Below, in pieces: positions 1-9,533 of a stretch of DNA of 64,000 bases. The DNA comes from Acidobacteriota bacterium (lineage in GTDB: Bacteria > Acidobacteriota > Thermoanaerobaculia > UBA5066 > Gp7-AA6). Location: NCBI GenBank assembly GCA_027307335.1, contig DAHUXD010000036.1:62001-126000 (forward strand). The letters run 5' to 3'. The notes beneath the pieces were generated by a model that did not search any database, was not told where the DNA came from, and saw nothing but the letters and a program-made list of their open reading frames with translations. The stretch's first letter is position 1; each line of letters begins with the position of its first letter. The translations under genes and the position numbers were made by a program.

Positions 1-435
1 CGGCAGCGCGAACGCGTCGGCGAGCTCGGGCGTGACACGCCCTTTCGGGCGGGTGTGAGCGAAGGCCGTGCGCGCCTTCTCGAAGGACTCGCGCAGCTGC
101 GACTCGAAGCGCGCGGGCGCCCCCGCGTCGTAGTCGTAGATCGGCAGGACCTCGGCCGAAACCTCGGCACGGCGCCGGGCCGTCGCGTCGGGGTCCGGGA
201 CGATCAGGTCCCGCGGTGCGACGATGTCCCGCGGCGCGACCATGCCCGGGACCGCGGGGCGGTCGCGGAAGGACAGCGTCGGCGAGAAGCAGAGCGTCGT
301 CGCGATGACGTACGCGATGGCCCAGAGCAGCGGCCGGACGCGCACCGCGGGCCGTTCGCCGTCTTCGCGCGAGGGCGGCGGCGGCGTCTTCTGAAAATCG
401 ATCGTCGTGCGCCCGGGGGGCGCGCCCGTGGACAT
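1..435 (-). CDS. HD-family phosphohydrolase, YqfF/PgpH-like (N-terminal part only)
   Basis: The gene starts at an ATG and runs off the left edge after 145 codons. Residues about 35-52 form a membrane segment. After it comes the paired VAPRDIVAPRDL motif and a downstream VLPIYDYD, which are typical of the extracytoplasmic 7TMR-HDED domain of YqfF/PgpH proteins. In characterised members this domain precedes seven membrane helices and a cytoplasmic HD domain that hydrolyses cyclic di-AMP; those parts lie outside the window, so the activity is inferred from family. It follows phoH by 10 bases on the same strand, matching the common phoH-yqfF-ybeY order. No clear Shine-Dalgarno site is visible, so translation may be coupled to phoH. 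Confidence 0.85.
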   Translation of the reverse strand, partial: MSTGAPPGRTTIDFQKTPPPPSREDGERPAVRVRPLLWAIAYVIATTLCFSPTLSFRDRPAVPGMVAPRDIVAPRDLIVPDPDATARRRAEVSAEVLPIYDYDAGAPARFESQLRESFEKARTAFAHTRPKGRVTPELADAFALP

Positions 436-445
436 CCGCGCCGCC

Positions 446-1465
<1,020 letters not shown>

Positions 1466-1576
1466 CGGCGCAGCTCCTTGAAGGGGAAAACGGTACCACG
1501 GCCGGGGGGGCCCCTGCGGCCGGCCCCCTCCAGCTCGTCAAGCGACTGCAGGACAAGGAGTTGTCCCGCTCTTCCC

Positions 1577-2152
1577 TCACTTCCCCTTGGAGATGTCCTT
1601 CGCGCAGTCCTCGAGGCCGTTTTCGACGGCGTCGTGAATTGTCGAGCCCTTGGCCTTTTCCCGGATCTCGGCCACGATCGCGCCGCTCTTGTCCTTGATG
1701 ATCAGCTCCATGCCGACCCCGGGGTTGGCGCCCCAGCCGCCCCAGACGCGCGCCGCGCCGCTCGGCTCCCAGGCGTTGAAGATGTTGCCCTCGACCGTGT
1801 AGTCGGCGGGCCCCTTGTCCACCACGTCGTAGCCCTGCTTCTGGAGCCACTGCTCCATGTACTCCTTGCCGTACGAGGCCGCTTCCTTGGGCTCGCGGCC
1901 CTTCCCGTTGTGCTCGAACTCCTTCACGAGGACCGTCTTGCCCTTGAGCGCCCCGTTCGGGAAATAGACCCAGTCGGCGTCCTTGCCCTTGACCAGCTTG
2001 TCGTAGTCGGGCAGGAACTTCTGCGGCTCGTCCTTCTCCTTCGCGTCGTCGGAGCTCAAGAACTTCTGATCGGCGCGGAGAGCGGTGGAGCTGGCGAGGA
2101 GGAACAACAGGGCCGTGGCGAGCGGATAGAGCTTGCGCGCAAAGTGTGACAT
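1577..2152 (-). CDS. Secreted protein of unknown function
   Basis: The protein has 191 residues and a clear signal peptide (positively charged start, hydrophobic stretch LATALLFLLASS, cleavage near residue 27). The mature part is charged and Lys-rich. Its C-terminal half (GVGMELIIKDKSGAIVAEI, then a helix ending in GLEDCAKDI) resembles small DUF4410-like exported proteins, but I cannot assign it firmly. The ATG is supported by an upstream AAGGAG, and a TACAAT hexamer further upstream could serve as its own promoter. It is probably a monocistronic envelope or lipid-associated factor; no function is claimed. Confidence 0.7.
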   Translation of the reverse strand: MSHFARKLYPLATALLFLLASSTALRADQKFLSSDDAKEKDEPQKFLPDYDKLVKGKDADWVYFPNGALKGKTVLVKEFEHNGKGREPKEAASYGKEYMEQWLQKQGYDVVDKGPADYTVEGNIFNAWEPSGAARVWGGWGANPGVGMELIIKDKSGAIVAEIREKAKGSTIHDAVENGLEDCAKDISKGK

Positions 2153-2215
2153 CAGTAGTTCGTCTCCTTGAAACTCGATTGTACCAGTCCCTCCCGAATG
2201 CCCGGGAGGGCGGGA

Positions 2216-3265
2216 TCACACCCGCAGGCGCTGGCAGACGGCGTCGCCGGCGGCCGCGGTCGTCAGGGAGCCGCCGACGTCCGCGGTGGCCGCTCCCTCG
2301 CGCACGCACGCCGCGACGGCGGCCTCGACGGCGGCGGCTTCGCCGGGGTGCCCGAGGTGGTCGAGGAGCAGCGCCGCCGTGAGGATCGCCCCGAAGGGGT
2401 TGGCCTTGCCGGTGCCCGCGTACTTGGGCGCCGAGCCGTGGACGGGCTCAAACATCGAGACGCGGCCCGGGTGAAGGTTGCCCGACGCCGCCATGCCGAG
2501 CCCGCCCTGCAGGGAGGCGCCGAGGTCCGTCGCGATGTCCCCGAACATGTTGTTCGTCACGATGACCTCGAACTGGCGCGGGTCCTTGACCATCTGCATG
2601 CACAGCGCGTCGATGTAGAGGTGCGAGGCCTCGATCTCCGGGAAGGCCCGGGCGACCTCCTTGAAGGTCCGCTGCCACAGGTCGCCGACGAAGCGCATCG
2701 CGTTCGATTTGTCCGACATCACGACGCGCTTCTTGCCGCGCTTCTTCGCGAACTCGAAGGCGTACCGCACGATCCGCTCGACGCCCTTGCGCGTCGAGAT
2801 GTCTTCCTGGACCGCGACCTCGTCCGCGGTTCCCTTCTTCAGGTGCCCGCCCGAGCCGACGTAGGAGCCCTCGGTGTTCTCCCGGAAGACGACGAAGTCG
2901 ACGTCCTTCGCGCCGAAGCCCTTCAGCGGACACAGCCGATCGTCCAGGCAGCGCACCGGCCGGTAATTGACGTAGAGGTCGAGCACGAACCGCGCGCCGA
3001 GGAGGATCTCGGCCGCGTGCTTCATGTCGGGCACGCGCGGATCGCCGAAGGCGCCCATGAAGATGGCGTCGTAGTTCCGGGACAGGTCGTCGAAGCCACC
3101 GGGCGGCACCGTCTCGCCGGTCTTCAGGTAGTGGTCGGCGCTCCACGGAAGGAAGACCGGCTCGAACTTCAGGCCGCGCCGCTCGGCCACCCGCGCGAGC
3201 ACCTTCACCGCCTCGGCGGTCACGTCGACGCCGATGCCGTCGCCCGGAATGACTGCGATTTTCAT
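2216..3265 (-). CDS. Isopropylmalate/isocitrate-type beta-decarboxylating dehydrogenase
   Basis: The protein has 349 residues, the normal length for NAD(P)-dependent beta-decarboxylating dehydrogenases. It shows the N-terminal nucleotide/substrate loop IPGDGIG, the FRENTEGSYVGSGG active-site region, the metal-binding segment VTNNMFGDIATDLGASLQGG and the MFEPVHGSAPKYAGTGKANP signature. The motif FRENTEG with the following KGTADEVAVQ and RKGVERIVRYAFE resembles the LeuB/tartrate dehydrogenase branch rather than classical isocitrate dehydrogenase. 3-Isopropylmalate dehydrogenase is the likeliest role, but no leuC/D/A neighbours are present, so substrate is uncertain. A TATGTT hexamer lies 9 bases before the ATG. 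Confidence 0.85.
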   Translation of the reverse strand: MKIAVIPGDGIGVDVTAEAVKVLARVAERRGLKFEPVFLPWSADHYLKTGETVPPGGFDDLSRNYDAIFMGAFGDPRVPDMKHAAEILLGARFVLDLYVNYRPVRCLDDRLCPLKGFGAKDVDFVVFRENTEGSYVGSGGHLKKGTADEVAVQEDISTRKGVERIVRYAFEFAKKRGKKRVVMSDKSNAMRFVGDLWQRTFKEVARAFPEIEASHLYIDALCMQMVKDPRQFEVIVTNNMFGDIATDLGASLQGGLGMAASGNLHPGRVSMFEPVHGSAPKYAGTGKANPFGAILTAALLLDHLGHPGEAAAVEAAVAACVREGAATADVGGSLTTAAAGDAVCQRLRV

Positions 3266-3274
3266 GCGCGGCGC

Positions 3275-3280
3275 AACATA
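3275..3280 (-). promoter_or_regulatory. -10 element TATGTT, near-leaderless dehydrogenase promoter
   Basis: The hexamer TATGTT lies 9 bases before the ATG of the isopropylmalate-type dehydrogenase. With the usual 6-7 bases from a sigma-70 -10 box to +1, transcription would begin about 2-3 bases before the start codon. No convincing -35 box or Shine-Dalgarno site is seen. It is one of a series of similar sites in this window. Confidence 0.45.
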
Positions 3281-3301
3281 GCACCATACAGAAAACCGAC
3301 A

Positions 3302-3342
3302 CCCCTCTCCCTATTGGACAGGGGGTAGGGGTGAGGGGCGCG
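3302..3342 (+). repeat. Dispersed palindromic repeat, copy A (diverged)
   Basis: The sequence begins ACCCCTCTCCCTATTGGACA and ends GGGGTGAGGGGCGCG. It is a diverged member of a family found five times in this window (others at 20888, 26054, 45811 and 49331). The hairpin arms are CCCCTCTCCC and GGGGTAGGGG-like with several mismatches. It lies between the divergent dehydrogenase and cysteine dioxygenase genes, upstream of both start codons. Confidence 0.7.
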
Positions 3343-3385
3343 AATGAGGTTCGTGCTCCCCTCCCCCGCTCGCCAGGAATCCGAC

Positions 3386-3391
3386 TAGAAT
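3386..3391 (+). promoter_or_regulatory. -10 element TAGAAT, leaderless cupin promoter
   Basis: TAGAAT is followed by CCCGCCA and then the ATG of the cysteine dioxygenase-like gene. The 7-base spacer places the expected transcription start at or one base before the ATG, which would make a leaderless mRNA. No Shine-Dalgarno sequence is present upstream of this start, which fits that reading. Confidence 0.55.
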
Positions 3392-3398
3392 CCCGCCA

Positions 3399-3944
3399 AT
3401 GCACTTCGCCGAATCCGTCAAGGAAGTCATCCGGGATCTCTCGGCGCGGCCCGAGCGGCCGACGCCGGCGCTCCTCTGCCAGAAGGTGGGCGCCGAGCTC
3501 GAGCGCCACCTCGATCGCGTCGTCTACTCGAACGACCGCTACATGCGCCATCCGATCCTCCTCTGGGACGAATGGGAGGTCATGCTCATCGCGTGGAAGA
3601 GCGGGCAGATCACGCCGATCCACGATCACCGCGGCGTGATGGGCGGCATGTCCGTCCTGTCGGGCGGCCTCTCGGAGGAGCGGTTCGGCACGCCGCAGGA
3701 GAAGCCCGAGCTCTTCGACAGCCGCAACCGCGCCGAAGGCGACCTGTCGGACATCGGGCCGACGGTCCTCCATCGGCTCGCGCCGACGACCCCGACGGCC
3801 ATCTCGCTCCACATCTACCGGCCGCCGCTCCGCACGATGGGCATCTGGGACGCCACCGGGATGCTCGCGATCATGCCCTCGGCGTTCGACGTCGGCGAGG
3901 AGGTCCTCGCGCACGCGACCGGGGTGCCGGTCGGCGGCGCCTAG
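3399..3944 (+). CDS. Cysteine dioxygenase type I-like cupin
   Basis: The protein has 181 residues and the cupin fold signature of cysteine dioxygenase (CDO). The metal ligands appear as His75 and His77 in PIHDHRG and His138 in SLHIYRPP. CDO enzymes use a mononuclear non-haem iron to oxidise cysteine to cysteine sulfinate; bacterial relatives may act on other thiols such as 3-mercaptopropionate, so the exact substrate is open. The start ATG has no Shine-Dalgarno site and follows a TAGAAT box by 7 bases. Its TAG stop overlaps the TAG stop of the convergent glycosyltransferase gene through the tetranucleotide CTAG. Confidence 0.85.
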   Translation: MHFAESVKEVIRDLSARPERPTPALLCQKVGAELERHLDRVVYSNDRYMRHPILLWDEWEVMLIAWKSGQITPIHDHRGVMGGMSVLSGGLSEERFGTPQEKPELFDSRNRAEGDLSDIGPTVLHRLAPTTPTAISLHIYRPPLRTMGIWDATGMLAIMPSAFDVGEEVLAHATGVPVGGA

Positions 3945-5692
3945 CTCGCCCCGCTCCGCCGCCCCAGGACCAGCGCCCGCTCCCTCCCCCACGCGTCGCG
4001 GACGCGCTCGACGCCGCGCTCGCCCTCGGACGGCGGCGTTCCCGCGGCGACGATGCGGAAGGACCGCGCGGTCGTCGCCGGAAAGGGAGACGGCGGCGCG
4101 GACACGTCGAGGCGGTAGCGCGCGACGGTCGCGATGGTCGCGTCGGAACGGCCGAGCCCCGGCGCGACCGAGACGCCGCCGTACGCGCTCCACCGCGCCG
4201 CCGCCCGGCCGATGAGCGTGTCCTCGCCGTGGAAGCTGTCGAACGTCGCCCGCCGCGCGGGCCAGTCCGCGAGCGCCTGGCGCAAGTCGACGACTCCCGC
4301 GACGGCGAGCGCTCCGACGGCGGCGAGCGCGGCCGCCCGGCGCCCCGCCGACGGGACGAGAGAGACGAGCGCGAGGGTGCCGGCGGAAGCCGCGATCGCG
4401 GTCGTCGACGTGAGGTAGCCGAAGCGAAATCCGTTCGGGTGGCCGGCCGCGCCGCCGGCGACCGCGGCGAGGAACGCGGCCGCGGCCGTCGCGAGGAGGA
4501 AGGCCGAGAGCTCCGCGCGGGGCCGCGCGAGAGCGCGCACGAGGGCAATCGCGACCGGGATGCCCACGAGGCCGAGGCGCGACGCGCCCTCGAGGTCGTG
4601 CCGGCCCTCGGGGTCCGGGAGAAACCAGGGGGCGAGCAGCGCGTCGGCCGCCACGCCGAGAGCCGGGAGCGCCGACTTCTGGTAGGCGATCTCCCGAACG
4701 ACGCTGTGACGCGAGGCGCGGCCGAAGTAGGCGATCGTCCGCCCCTCGTGCAGGAGGAAGAGCGGCGCCGCGACCACCGCCAGTCCGGCCGCGAAGGCGG
4801 CGAGCCTCGCGAGCCACGCTCGGCGGTGCGCCTCCGAGGGCCACGCCGCGAAACCGGCGAGCCCCGCCGCGGCCGCCCACGCCGAGAGATAGAAGTGCGC
4901 GCCGAGCCCGATCGCCGCCCCCGCAGCCGCCGCCGGAAGCGCCCGGCCCCTCCGCCGCGCCGCGACGATCCCGAGCGCCGCGAGATCGCAGAGCGGCACG
5001 AGCACGATCGACTGGAAGCCGGAGAGCGAGAGGATCGCGTGCCACCGCAGCCCCGCGAGGACGAGGACGGCGAGCGCGCCGCCTCCCGAGGGCAGGAGCG
5101 CGCGCGCGAGGAGACCGGCCGTGGCGAGCGAGAGGATCCCGGCGACGAGCGTCGGCAAACGGAGGCCCAGGATCGTGCTGCCGGCAATGCGGAGGCTCGC
5201 GCGCAGGATCTCGAGGTACGCGACGCCGATGACCTCGTGCGGATCGGGGCGGCCGTAGGGAATCGGGCGCACCGAATCGGCGAAGTCCGCGGGGCCGCCC
5301 GAGAGCGCGAGAGCGGGCGCGAGGAGGTTGACCTCGTCCTCGAGGAACGGAATCGGCAGCGTCGCGATCCATGCCGCGCGGGCGGCGGCGCCGGCGAGAA
5401 GAGCGGCGGCGGCGAGCGCGGCGATCGTGGCGCGGCGCAACGGCAGGGCGGCGAGGGGTTCCGTCGCGAGACGGGACCGGCTCCAGGCCAGAAACAGCGC
5501 GGCGGCGAGCGCGCCGGCGGCGGCCGCGGCCACGGCGACCCCGAGGCCGAGCAGGAGGCGCGGCGCCGCCCACGCGGCGTCGGGATCGAGGAGCGGCCCC
5601 GGGCGGAGACGGCGCACGGCGGTGACCGCCGTGACGAATGCGGCGGAGAAACCGACGAGAACGGCGGCGTTCCCCCGCCGCGGGGATTTCAC
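3941..5692 (-). CDS. Polytopic membrane glycosyltransferase-like protein (GT-C/PMT type)
   Basis: The protein has 583 residues from a GTG whose last bases overlap the stop of the upstream FHA gene (GTGA). It has about ten or more Ala/Leu-rich membrane helices followed by a soluble C-terminal region of about 100 residues. An acidic pair in FLEDEVN at about residues 117-122 sits in the first large outer loop, as in GT-C transferases of the PMT/ArnT clan that use lipid-linked sugar donors. Donor and acceptor are unknown. Coupling to an FHA protein suggests phospho-dependent control or co-assembly, which is inference. Confidence 0.65.
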   Translation of the reverse strand: MKSPRRGNAAVLVGFSAAFVTAVTAVRRLRPGPLLDPDAAWAAPRLLLGLGVAVAAAAAGALAAALFLAWSRSRLATEPLAALPLRRATIAALAAAALLAGAAARAAWIATLPIPFLEDEVNLLAPALALSGGPADFADSVRPIPYGRPDPHEVIGVAYLEILRASLRIAGSTILGLRLPTLVAGILSLATAGLLARALLPSGGGALAVLVLAGLRWHAILSLSGFQSIVLVPLCDLAALGIVAARRRGRALPAAAAGAAIGLGAHFYLSAWAAAAGLAGFAAWPSEAHRRAWLARLAAFAAGLAVVAAPLFLLHEGRTIAYFGRASRHSVVREIAYQKSALPALGVAADALLAPWFLPDPEGRHDLEGASRLGLVGIPVAIALVRALARPRAELSAFLLATAAAAFLAAVAGGAAGHPNGFRFGYLTSTTAIAASAGTLALVSLVPSAGRRAAALAAVGALAVAGVVDLRQALADWPARRATFDSFHGEDTLIGRAAARWSAYGGVSVAPGLGRSDATIATVARYRLDVSAPPSPFPATTARSFRIVAAGTPPSEGERGVERVRDAWGRERALVLGRRSGAS

Positions 5693-6213
5693 TTCTGGAA
5701 GAACAGGAACAGGTTGACCGCGGACGGTCCGAGCGAGAAGAAGTCTCCCGAGCGCAGCGTCCGCGCGCAGTCGGCCTCGGACGCGCCGTCGAGATCGTCC
5801 GGGACGGGAATCGCGTCGCCGTTCAGATAGGTGCCGCACGTCGAACGCATGTCGACGAGGCTGTAGTGCGGCGCGTCGCCGGCCATCTGCCGGATCACCT
5901 TGGCGTGCAGCCGCGACACCTCGGTGTTCAAGAACGCGTCGGGAGAGGACACGCGGAAGCCGGTGACCGGCATGCCGACGCCGATGTACTCCGGCACCTC
6001 GCGTCCGAGCAGCACCTCGTCGTAGTCCATCTTCACGAGGCCCGCGTTGTAGGGACCGAGGCCCAGCAGGAACCAGCCGGACGGCAGGCGCAGCAGCGTC
6101 TTCTCGAGGCGGCTCGACATGCCCGCCATGCCGTTGTCGACGAAGGCGCCGAGATCGCGCTGGCGCGATTCGAGCGCCTCGCGGCAGATCGCGGAGTAGA
6201 TGTCGTCCTTCAT
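5689..6213 (-). CDS. FHA-domain protein
   Basis: From the chosen ATG the protein has 174 residues. An N-terminal helical segment of about 60 residues precedes a forkhead-associated domain: VLLGRE (about 67-72), VSRLHAK (about 99-105) and STCGTYLNG (about 124-132) match the conserved phosphothreonine-binding loops. FHA domains bind phosphothreonine peptides, so it is likely an adaptor downstream of a Ser/Thr kinase. A GTG at 6240 is also possible, but a TAAAAT box at 6245-6250 would start transcription near it, and the ATG at 6213 has a GAGGTG upstream. Its stop overlaps the glycosyltransferase start. Confidence 0.85.
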   Translation of the reverse strand: MKDDIYSAICREALESRQRDLGAFVDNGMAGMSSRLEKTLLRLPSGWFLLGLGPYNAGLVKMDYDEVLLGREVPEYIGVGMPVTGFRVSSPDAFLNTEVSRLHAKVIRQMAGDAPHYSLVDMRSTCGTYLNGDAIPVPDDLDGASEADCARTLRSGDFFSLGPSAVNLFLFFQK

Positions 6214-6244
6214 CTGCACCTCGGACCGGGACCGCTGCACGCCT

Positions 6245-6250
6245 ATTTTA
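6245..6250 (-). promoter_or_regulatory. -10 element TAAAAT upstream of FHA gene
   Basis: The hexamer TAAAAT lies upstream of the FHA gene. Transcription would begin around 6238, giving about 25 bases of leader before the ATG at 6213 with its GAGGTG site. This placement is the main reason for preferring that ATG over the GTG at 6240. Confidence 0.45.
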
Positions 6251-6320
6251 GCGCGCCTTCGAGACCGCGGCTCGGCCCGTCGGTGAATATTGCAAGGAGC
6301 GCGCCCTCTTGAAAAGCGGC

Positions 6321-6340
6321 GGACGCGGCATTCCGCGTCC
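6321..6340 (-). terminator. Intrinsic terminator after the UvrD-like gene
   Basis: A perfect 8-bp inverted repeat, GGACGCGG/CCGCGTCC with a 4-base loop, begins two bases after the helicase stop codon. On the minus strand it is followed by GCCGCTTTTC, a short U-rich tail. It fits a factor-independent terminator for the helicase transcript. Confidence 0.6.
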
Positions 6341-6342
6341 CA

Positions 6343-8385
6343 TCAGTGCACCGTCTCGTCCCCCGCCGCGGACGTCGCGTCATCCTCCGGCGTCGGCTCG
6401 CGCTCGATCGTCCAGCGCTCGTAGACGGCGTCGGGCAGCTCGGTCAGGAAGCGCGACGGCTCGAGGATCACGTCCACGCCGTAGCGGTCGCGCGCGAGCA
6501 TCGGGTAGACGAGCGCCACCTCGTTCTTCGCCCGCGTCACCGCGACGTAGAAGAGCCGCCGCTCCTCCTCGAGCCCGTCCTCGCTCGCGGCCGACCGGTA
6601 GTTCGGGAAGCGGCCCTCCGACAGGCCCATCACGACCACGCGGCTCCACTCGAGGCCCTTCGCCTGGTGGATCGACGACAGCACGACGCGGTCGTCGTCG
6701 GGCTCGCCCGGCACCACGTCCTCGCCCGAGAGCTCGTTGAAGAGGGCGACCTCCTCGAGGAAGGTCGGCACCGACTCGTAGCTCTGCGCGAACTGGGCGA
6801 ACTGCTCGAGATCGTCGAGGCGCGCGTCGCCGTTCGGGAACTTCGCGCGGGCATAGTCGCGGTAGACGCTCTCGACGACCGTGCGGATGGCCTCCGCCGG
6901 CGAGGAGCGGATCGCGGGGCCGTCGAGCTGCGCGAGGAGCGAGCGGAAGGGCCGGAGCGCCGCCTCGGCGCCCCGCCCGAGAGCGCCGGCGGACGCGTCG
7001 AGACGGCGGAAGGCCTCGAGCGGATCGGGCCGGCCCCCGATCGCCTGCCACACGGCCGACGCCGAGCGCTCGCCGACCCGCGGAAAGATCTTCAGCGCGC
7101 GCTTCCACGAGAGCTCGTCCTTCGGGTTGACGAGGAGGCGCAGGAAGGCGAGCACGTCCTTGACGTGCCGCTGCTCGAAGAAGCGCGTGCCGGACCGGAT
7201 CTCGTACGGGATGCCCCTTCGGACGAGCTCGATCTGGAGCTCCAGGGCCTGGAAGTGGGCGCGGTACAGGACCGCGATGTCCTCGAGCCGCTCTCCCTCG
7301 TCGCGCCACTCGAGGATCCGCTGGCCGACGAAGCGCGCCTGGTCCGGAATGTCGGGCAGCGCCACCACGGCGGGCAGCGCGCCGGCCGGCCGGGACGCCT
7401 CGAGCTCCTTCGGGAACTGCTTCTCGTTGCGGGCGATCGACGCGTTGGCGAGCGCGAGGATCTCGGGCGTCGAACGGTAATTCCGCGTGAGGCGGAACGT
7501 CTTCGCCTCGGGATAGCGCTCCGGGAAACCGAGGATGTTTTCGAAGGACGCGCCGCGGAAGGAGTAGATCGCCTGCGCGTCGTCGCCGACGACGGTGACG
7601 TTTTTCTTGACCCGCGCCATCGCGTCCACGATGTCGCCCTGGAGCCGGTTCGTGTCCTGGTACTCGTCGACGAGGATGTGATCGTAGGAGGCGGCGAGCT
7701 GGGCCGCCGCCTCCTTCGACTCGTCGAGGAGGCGCCGCCACTGGAGGAGCAGGTCGTCGTAGTCGCAGGCGTTCGCCTGCCGCTTGCGCTCGCGATAGCG
7801 CTGGAAGACCGACACGATCTCCGGCTCGAGCTCGGCGAAGTGCGGCGCGTGCTCGGCGAGCACCTGGGGGAACGGCCTCCCGGTGTTGACGGTGAACGAG
7901 TAGAGGTCGAGGAGCACGTCGCCCTTGGGGAACCGCCGCTCGAGCGTCGGCACGCCGCGGTCGGACGTGGCCGCCTCGAGCATCTCCCGCGCATCCTCCG
8001 GGTCGAGGATCGTGAAGTTCGGCCCGAGGCCGAGCCGGGAACCGAAGCGTCGGAGGAGCCGGTTGCCGACCGAGTGGAACGTGCCCCCCATCAGGCGGCG
8101 CGTGTCGACCGCGAGGAGCGTCTCGACCCTCCGGAGCATCTCGCGGGCGGCCTTGTTCGTGAAGGTCAGGAGCAGGATCCGGGAGGGATCGTGCCCGGAC
8201 TCGATCAGGCGGGCCACGCGGTACACCAGCGTCCGGGTCTTGCCGGAGCCCGCCCCGGCGATGACGAGGATCGGGCCGGCGCCGGCGAGGACGACGTCCC
8301 GCTGCTCGTCGTTCAACTCGCGGTCGTAGTCGACCCGGTAGACCTTCAGCCGGGCCGGAGTCTTGAGGACGTATTTCCGCTCCAC
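6343..8385 (-). CDS. UvrD/PcrA-family DNA helicase
   Basis: A superfamily 1A helicase of 680 residues. Visible motifs include Walker A AGAGSGKT (about 43-50), LTFTNKAAREM, Walker B VDEYQDT (about 239-245), GDDAQAIYSFRGA, LTRNYRST, SSIHQAKGLEW and YVAVTRAK. These residues drive ATP-dependent 3'-5' translocation; members act in nucleotide excision repair and replication restart. It is shorter than PcrA/UvrD (about 720-740) because the C-terminal extension is missing or short. The GTG start follows a TAAACT box by 8 bases and has no Shine-Dalgarno site, so it is probably leaderless. A hairpin terminator follows directly. Confidence 0.93.
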   Translation of the reverse strand: MERKYVLKTPARLKVYRVDYDRELNDEQRDVVLAGAGPILVIAGAGSGKTRTLVYRVARLIESGHDPSRILLLTFTNKAAREMLRRVETLLAVDTRRLMGGTFHSVGNRLLRRFGSRLGLGPNFTILDPEDAREMLEAATSDRGVPTLERRFPKGDVLLDLYSFTVNTGRPFPQVLAEHAPHFAELEPEIVSVFQRYRERKRQANACDYDDLLLQWRRLLDESKEAAAQLAASYDHILVDEYQDTNRLQGDIVDAMARVKKNVTVVGDDAQAIYSFRGASFENILGFPERYPEAKTFRLTRNYRSTPEILALANASIARNEKQFPKELEASRPAGALPAVVALPDIPDQARFVGQRILEWRDEGERLEDIAVLYRAHFQALELQIELVRRGIPYEIRSGTRFFEQRHVKDVLAFLRLLVNPKDELSWKRALKIFPRVGERSASAVWQAIGGRPDPLEAFRRLDASAGALGRGAEAALRPFRSLLAQLDGPAIRSSPAEAIRTVVESVYRDYARAKFPNGDARLDDLEQFAQFAQSYESVPTFLEEVALFNELSGEDVVPGEPDDDRVVLSSIHQAKGLEWSRVVVMGLSEGRFPNYRSAASEDGLEEERRLFYVAVTRAKNEVALVYPMLARDRYGVDVILEPSRFLTELPDAVYERWTIEREPTPEDDATSAAGDETVH

Positions 8386-8393
8386 GCGCGAGC

Positions 8394-8399
8394 AGTTTA
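8394..8399 (-). promoter_or_regulatory. -10 element TAAACT, leaderless helicase promoter
   Basis: TAAACT is followed by an 8-base spacer and then the GTG start of the helicase. The expected transcription start is 1-2 bases before the start codon. Confidence 0.5.
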
Positions 8400-8463
8400 G
8401 CCCCCTGGGGCGGTAATCTTTTCGCAGGGAAAAGCGTTCCTAGAGCTGGAAAGGGAGAACCCG

Positions 8464-8970
8464 ATGAGCATTCAACAGGTCCGCCGCTCGATCCTGATCG
8501 CCGCGGCGGTTCTCGCCGTGGCGGGGATGGGTCTCTTCGCGGGACGGATCTTCGGAGGCCAGCTCGCTCCGGGAGCCGGGCACGGCGGCCCGCGGGCGCA
8601 GCGGATGTTCGAGCACCTGGCCGACAAGCTCGAGCTCACCGACGCGCAGAAGGCGCAGGTCCGGGGCATCCTCAAGGCGCACGCCGACGAGATCCTGGCG
8701 CAGGTCCAGGCCGGAATGGACGCCCGCAGGGCGCTGCACGAAGCCGTGATGGCGCAGCCCCCGGACGAGAACGTCATCCGGAGCCTCGCCGCGAAGGTCG
8801 GCGAGGTCCACGGCAACGGCGCCATGATGATCGTGAAGGTCCGATCGGAGATCTGGCCGATCCTGACGCCGGAGCAGCAGCAGAAGTTCGTCGCCTTGCA
8901 CGAGCGCATGGGTCGCCGCGGCACCGACGGGCTCCAGTCCCTGGCGGCCTTCCTCCGGGGCGAGAGCTGA
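8464..8970 (+). CDS. Periplasmic Spy/CpxP-like protein (LTxxQ family)
   Basis: The protein has 168 residues with an N-terminal hydrophobic anchor or signal (about 8-27) and two LTxxQ motifs, LTDAQ at 58-62 and LTPEQ at 134-138, in an otherwise helical body. This is the Spy/CpxP/ZraP arrangement: small periplasmic chaperone-like or metal-responsive proteins of envelope stress responses. The start is supported by a purine-rich GGAAAGGGAG site. It lies directly upstream of an ECF sigma factor and its anti-sigma partner, so the three probably form one stress module, like the CnrX-type sensors seen in other bacteria. The sensing role is inference. Confidence 0.8.
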   Translation: MSIQQVRRSILIAAAVLAVAGMGLFAGRIFGGQLAPGAGHGGPRAQRMFEHLADKLELTDAQKAQVRGILKAHADEILAQVQAGMDARRALHEAVMAQPPDENVIRSLAAKVGEVHGNGAMMIVKVRSEIWPILTPEQQQKFVALHERMGRRGTDGLQSLAAFLRGES

Positions 8971-9035
8971 GCCTCCGCCTGGTCGCCGCCACTCCGGCAC
9001 CCCGCGGCGCCGCCTCGGACGAGGAAGCGGCGCTC

Positions 9036-9533
9036 GTGCTCCGGGCGCGAACCGGCGACGACGACGCGGTGGCCGCTCTCGTTCGGGGCGCCGCGCCGGT
9101 CGTCCTAGCCGCCGCCCGGCGGGTCACGCGGGACAGCGCGCTCGCCGAGGACGCCGCGCAGGAGGCGTTCCTGAAGGCGATCCGCGCGCTCGACCGTTAT
9201 CGTCCCGAGGCGAGCTTCCGGGCGTGGGTCCGCGCGATCGCCATCCGCTGCGCGATCGACATCATCCGCCGCCGGCGTCCCGAGTACGCGCTGCCCGACT
9301 CGGCGCCCGCCGCCGGGGACGAGGAGGCGCGCCACGAGGACGTCGACCTGCTGCGCGCCGCCCTGGAGTCCCTGCCGCCGCTCGACCGCGAGATCATGAT
9401 CGCGCGCGAGATCGACGGCGTCTCCGACCGCGTCATCGCGGAGCGTTTCGACATGAGCGTGACCGCGATTCGAGTCCGCATGCACCGCGCGCGCCGGAGG
9501 ATCCGGGCGCGCTTCGAGGAGGCACGTCCATGA
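9036..9533 (+). CDS. ECF-type RNA polymerase sigma factor
   Basis: The protein has 165 residues. Region 2 is visible as AAQEAFLKAIRALDRY followed by FRAWVRAIAIRCAIDIIRRR, and region 4 as LPPLDREIMIAREIDG and a helix-turn-helix ending in AIRVRMHRARRRI. It directs RNA polymerase to a stress regulon. The GTG at 9036 is the best standard start, with GAGGAAG upstream; the frame is open back to the stop of the Spy-like gene, so a few residues more are possible via a CTG. The stop overlaps the next gene (ATGA), which encodes its likely anti-sigma factor. Confidence 0.88.
   Translation: MLRARTGDDDAVAALVRGAAPVVLAAARRVTRDSALAEDAAQEAFLKAIRALDRYRPEASFRAWVRAIAIRCAIDIIRRRRPEYALPDSAPAAGDEEARHEDVDLLRAALESLPPLDREIMIAREIDGVSDRVIAERFDMSVTAIRVRMHRARRRIRARFEEARP

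Noticed and set aside
2448-5573. A minus-strand reading frame of about 1040 codons spanning three annotated genes.
   Set aside because: Arg/Pro-rich frame shadow across the dehydrogenase, the cupin and the glycosyltransferase; conserved proteins explain the region in other frames.
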